Assembly: GCA_007375725.1 (NCBI GenBank)
Contig: VMEV01000009.1
Coordinates: 1 to 42,611 of the forward strand
DNA from: Parcubacteria group bacterium Greene0416_36
Lineage (GTDB): Bacteria; Patescibacteriota; Patescibacteriia; VMEV01
DNA: 42,611 nucleotides
Direction of reading: 5' to 3'
The notes beneath the pieces were generated by a model. It saw only the letters and a program-made list of their open reading frames with translations. It was not told the DNA's origin and searched no databases. Position 1 is the stretch's first letter. The number at the start of each line of letters is the position of its first letter. Both the position numbers and the translations under genes were made by a program. This document shows, one piece after another, positions 41,101 through 42,611 of this stretch.

Positions 41101-41603
41101 CTCTGGCCAATCTTGGCTCCGTGTCCAACGGCTCAGGCATTACTGTTTCCGGAGTGATACAGACCACCAAAAAAATCGAGACCAAAAAAGGCGATCCCAT
41201 GATGTTCGTCAAAGTCGAGGATATCAAGGCCTCGGTGGAGATTGTCGTATTTCCCAAAACATTCAAGAAGTTCGAATCGCTTTTGATGGAAAATCAATTC
41301 ATCACGGTTGAGGGGAAACTCGGCGAGAAAGACGGTAAAAGATTCGTGGCCGCGGACACTATTGCTCCTCTCACCCCTCCGGATCGTTTGATTATCTCGG
41401 TTTCTTATCCCCCTCCCGCTGAACTCAAACCTGCGCTCGAGCAAGTCGTGGCGATTTACCCCGGTGATCTATTGGTCTATCTACGTTTTGTCACTTCCAA
41501 TGACGAGAAAATGATGGAAACTGCGTATCGTGTTCGGGGAGATATTCGACTTGTGGAGGAATTGAAAAAAAGGATTTCAGGGTTGAGAGTGGAAGTGGTG
41601 TAA
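38163..41603 (+). CDS. dnaE: DNA polymerase III subunit alpha
   Basis: The replicative polymerase, 1146 residues, of the DnaE1 type. The N-terminal PHP domain starts HLHVHSHFSLLDG (residues 6-18) with ITDHG. The polymerase region carries catalytic aspartates in PDIDTDIE and MDFLGLRN. The fingers/tau-binding region includes QEDD-like TYQDDVL and AYGFNKAHACSYG. A helix-hairpin-helix follows, then an OB fold (about 1010-1090, ITVSGVIQTTKKIETKKG). The frame can be extended upstream to 38085, but that extension translates the palindrome at 38091-38126; ATG 38163 (MPPFTHLH) is the start. It ends before the terminator at 41610. Confidence 0.97.
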   Translation: MPPFTHLHVHSHFSLLDGLPKIKALVKRAKELGMNSLAITDHGVMYGCVEFFKACKDEGIKPIIGVEAYVAIDKMTEKRPNIDNKNYHLILLAQDFEGYKNLMRLTSKAHLDGFYYKPRIDHELLKRYSKGLIGLSACLKGEVPRAILYKKHEDSIEMIRKYQNIFGAENFYLEMQSHPEIKEQLAVNAELIKLAKVTGAPLVGTNDSHYLKPTDAPAQDVLSCISTGKLVSDTHRMNMTHMDASLKSPEQMIEFFKDTPEAIENTQKIAERCNVDIPLGKFFFPKFILPENHTSDSLLREKALRGLVGRYKLSGEENLSEEKIVALATEKIPEVLSRLNYELDLIKTKGYSAYFLIVSDFAIWANGAGIITTTRGSAAGSVVSYCIGIIQINPLDYNLPFERFLNPFRDSAPDIDTDIEDLRRGEVIDYVVGKYGKDNVAQIITFGSMKAKGAVRDVGRALGKPYAIPDRISKLIPEGSQGFAMTLKRAKEESEDLKKAYDTEPETKEILDLAEKVEGCARHASVHAAGVVISPTELNDFCPLQWDTDNKFIMTQYEMKAVEDVGLVKMDFLGLRNLSMIGKSLEIIERTKGVKIDIYNIPLDDKKTYQMLSKGHTYGVFQLSGDGMTKYLTELKPEKITDIMAMVALYRPGPIASIPEYIRRKNDPSLVTYLDPRMEEIIKISYGIITYQDDVLMTSIKLAGYTWGDADKLRKAMGKKIPEEMAKQKEKFIEGAIKGGMTPENAQELFKLIEPFAAYGFNKAHACSYGTVAYQTAYLKANYTAEFMAAYMTCESGDNDKIAEAIGECRSMGLEVLPPEINESLDTFTVIGDRQIRFGFLGIKNIGEGIVKTLIKERADHGPFKNLADFVGRVRDRSFNKKNLESLAKSGCLDAFGERNQIISNAESILNYARIQHRAHESGQGGLFGGGGGEAKLHLSTVPAAKTSERLLWEKELLGVYITSHPFGEAYLKVAGKSTPLANLGSVSNGSGITVSGVIQTTKKIETKKGDPMMFVKVEDIKASVEIVVFPKTFKKFESLLMENQFITVEGKLGEKDGKRFVAADTIAPLTPPDRLIISVSYPPPAELKPALEQVVAIYPGDLLVYLRFVTSNDEKMMETAYRVRGDIRLVEELKKRISGLRVEVV

Positions 41604-41609
41604 ACAGAA

Positions 41610-41649
41610 AAAAAGGTAGGGGCACAGCGCGCTGTGCCCCTACCTTTTT
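41610..41649. terminator. Terminator after dnaE
   Basis: A perfect 40-nt palindrome: A5-GGTAGGGGCACAGCG, then its complement ending in T5. It lies six nt after the dnaE stop codon, with a second T7 run just downstream. It is a member of the GTAGGGG-arm palindrome family. Confidence 0.88.
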
Positions 41650-41662
41650 CATTTTTTTACGG

Positions 41663-41668
41663 TATAAT
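41663..41668 (+). promoter_or_regulatory. -10 box upstream of the last gene
   Basis: TATAAT about 55 nt before the ATG at 41724. No convincing -35 box (T-rich upstream). Confidence 0.45.
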
Positions 41669-41723
41669 GAATTTGTATTGTTTGTCTGGTTTAGAGTGGG
41701 AAGATAAAAACAAATATTACTTT

Positions 41724-42611
41724 ATGTTTTTTAAGGAGGAATTAAGGCGGAAATGTCTGAAATTGTTTTTGATTTTAGACGCTTTTTTAATTATTGGAAT
41801 TTTAGTTTGGGGAGTTTTATCCATTCATTTGATGGATAAAGATTTTAAGAAAGAATTGGCTCAAGTAGCCGAAATCTTGCCCGCGCGTGCGGCCACCACT
41901 TTCACGGTCAATACTTCGATTTCAGTCGCGAATACGACATTCGATAATGATGATATTACCTGTGACGGCGCGATCACGCTCACGATTGACGGAGCGCATC
42001 CGTTTGCGAGTCTGGCGCTCATCAATGGGTGTACATTGACGCATTCGATTTCGACGACTACAACCATCAATAAATTAAATCTCACGATTGCGGGGACTTT
42101 GTCGGTTTGTTCGACGTGCACGATCGATGTAACGGGGCGTGGATTTTTGGGGGGATCAAATGGGGGAGCAACAAATCTTGGTCGGACGAGCAATGGGGCT
42201 GGAGGACAACAAGATGGGACCGGGCCAGCTAATGCGGGAAGTCATGGAGGATTGGGAGGGCGTCAGAGCACTGCACTGGCAAAGAATGCGGCCTATGACA
42301 GTATCGTGAATCCGTCCGAGCCGGGAGGGGGGGGTGGTAATGCCTCCCTGAATGATGGAAATGATGGGGGCGGCGTTGTTTTAATCACTGTCGGAACTTT
42401 GACATTGAATGGGACGATCAAGGCAGACGGCGAAAGCGTGACGCAGAAATGCGGCGGGGCTGGAGGCACGATTAGAATTATAGCAACGACGGTGCAAGGT
42501 TCAGGGAGTATTCAGGCAAAAGGAGGATTGAGTGCTTCAGTAGGAGCTTGTAATAATTTTGGAGCTGAACGTGTGTCAGGGGGAGGGGGACGAATTGTGG
42601 TCAAATATGCG
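41724..42611 (+). CDS. Partial glycine-rich surface protein (runs off the window)
   Basis: A 296-codon open frame with no stop before the window end, so the gene is truncated on the right. The N-terminus MFFKEELRRKCLKLFLILDAFLIIG is a basic, then hydrophobic, signal anchor (about residues 13-36). ATTFTVNTSISVANTTFD follows, and a repetitive Ser/Thr/Gly-rich beta region with GGGGG runs, resembling beta-helix surface proteins (strands such as LTIAGTLSVCSTC, LTLNGTIKADG). It is likely exported and may be an adhesin. AAGGAGG within the first codons precedes an out-of-frame ATG at 41753 that encodes only about 28 residues and is not chosen. Confidence 0.72.
   Translation, partial: MFFKEELRRKCLKLFLILDAFLIIGILVWGVLSIHLMDKDFKKELAQVAEILPARAATTFTVNTSISVANTTFDNDDITCDGAITLTIDGAHPFASLALINGCTLTHSISTTTTINKLNLTIAGTLSVCSTCTIDVTGRGFLGGSNGGATNLGRTSNGAGGQQDGTGPANAGSHGGLGGRQSTALAKNAAYDSIVNPSEPGGGGGNASLNDGNDGGGVVLITVGTLTLNGTIKADGESVTQKCGGAGGTIRIIATTVQGSGSIQAKGGLSASVGACNNFGAERVSGGGGRIVVKYA

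Noticed and set aside
41753-41839. 28-residue ORF after AAGGAGG
   Set aside because: It lies inside the larger surface-protein frame, ends after 28 codons and has no signal or family.
105-42611. UGA recoded as glycine (code 25)
   Set aside because: All housekeeping genes are full length without in-frame UGA, which would not be so if UGA were a common Gly codon.

Overview
This 42.6 kb window looks like chromosome from a small-genome bacterium of the Patescibacteria/CPR type (Peregrinibacteria-like at best guess). That placement is inference. It rests on tightly packed housekeeping genes, few Shine-Dalgarno sequences, histidine kinases with SHQLRTP/SHKLRTP boxes, type IV minor pilins fused to adhesin domains, and secreted proteins of unknown family. 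The standard code applies, but UGA is almost unused as a stop: of 32 complete genes, 22 end in TAA, 9 in TAG and 1 in TGA.

Layout. 0.1-2.2 kb: a charged hypothetical protein, tRNA-Pro(GGG), rpmB and an M50 membrane protease. 2.5-6.7 kb: uvrA and asnS. 7.4-14.1 kb: a membrane histidine kinase overlapping a minor-pilin cluster (GspH-like pilin, a giant pilin with 21 YCF48-like propeller blades, a PilW-like pilin and a PilX-like protein). 14.4-15.8 kb: an AT-rich accessory patch with an unknown gene, an NYN-domain nuclease and three covarying hairpins spaced exactly 103 nt apart. 16-20.3 kb: argS and a UvrD/PcrA helicase. 20.3-23.7 kb: a membrane/coiled-coil protein, a Nudix hydrolase (minus strand), then a histidine pseudokinase beside a soluble active-looking kinase. 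23.9-28.3 kb: a GldA-GldF-GldG-DUF4340 ABC module. 28.4-32.1 kb: a small membrane-anchored protein (minus), mnmA and a large secreted protein. 32.2-36.6 kb: an SPFH protein, pheS and pheT. 36.7-38 kb: a frameshifted MNT nucleotidyltransferase and a nucleoside-deoxyribosyltransferase-like protein (minus). 38.2-42.6 kb: dnaE and the start of a glycine-rich surface protein that runs off the window.

The most distinctive property is the intergenic DNA. Nearly every co-directional junction carries a palindromic element between the stop codon and the next start. I count four families: nine copies of an 85-90 bp double-hairpin element with CAACAAATCC ends; eight arrays of heptanucleotide repeats, several paired as inverted arms abutting a start codon; seven perfect palindromes with GTAGGG- or GTAGAGAC-type arms, one of them inside the argS reading frame; and two copies of an ATCCCCGA/TCGGGGAT repeat. 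A further palindrome with GCAATCTCG/CGAGATTGC arms lies before the first kinase.

Best candidates for undescribed biology are the nuclease plus 103-nt hairpin array, the pilin-propeller tip protein with its co-transcribed kinase, the pseudokinase/kinase pair, and the heptad-array start-codon leaders.
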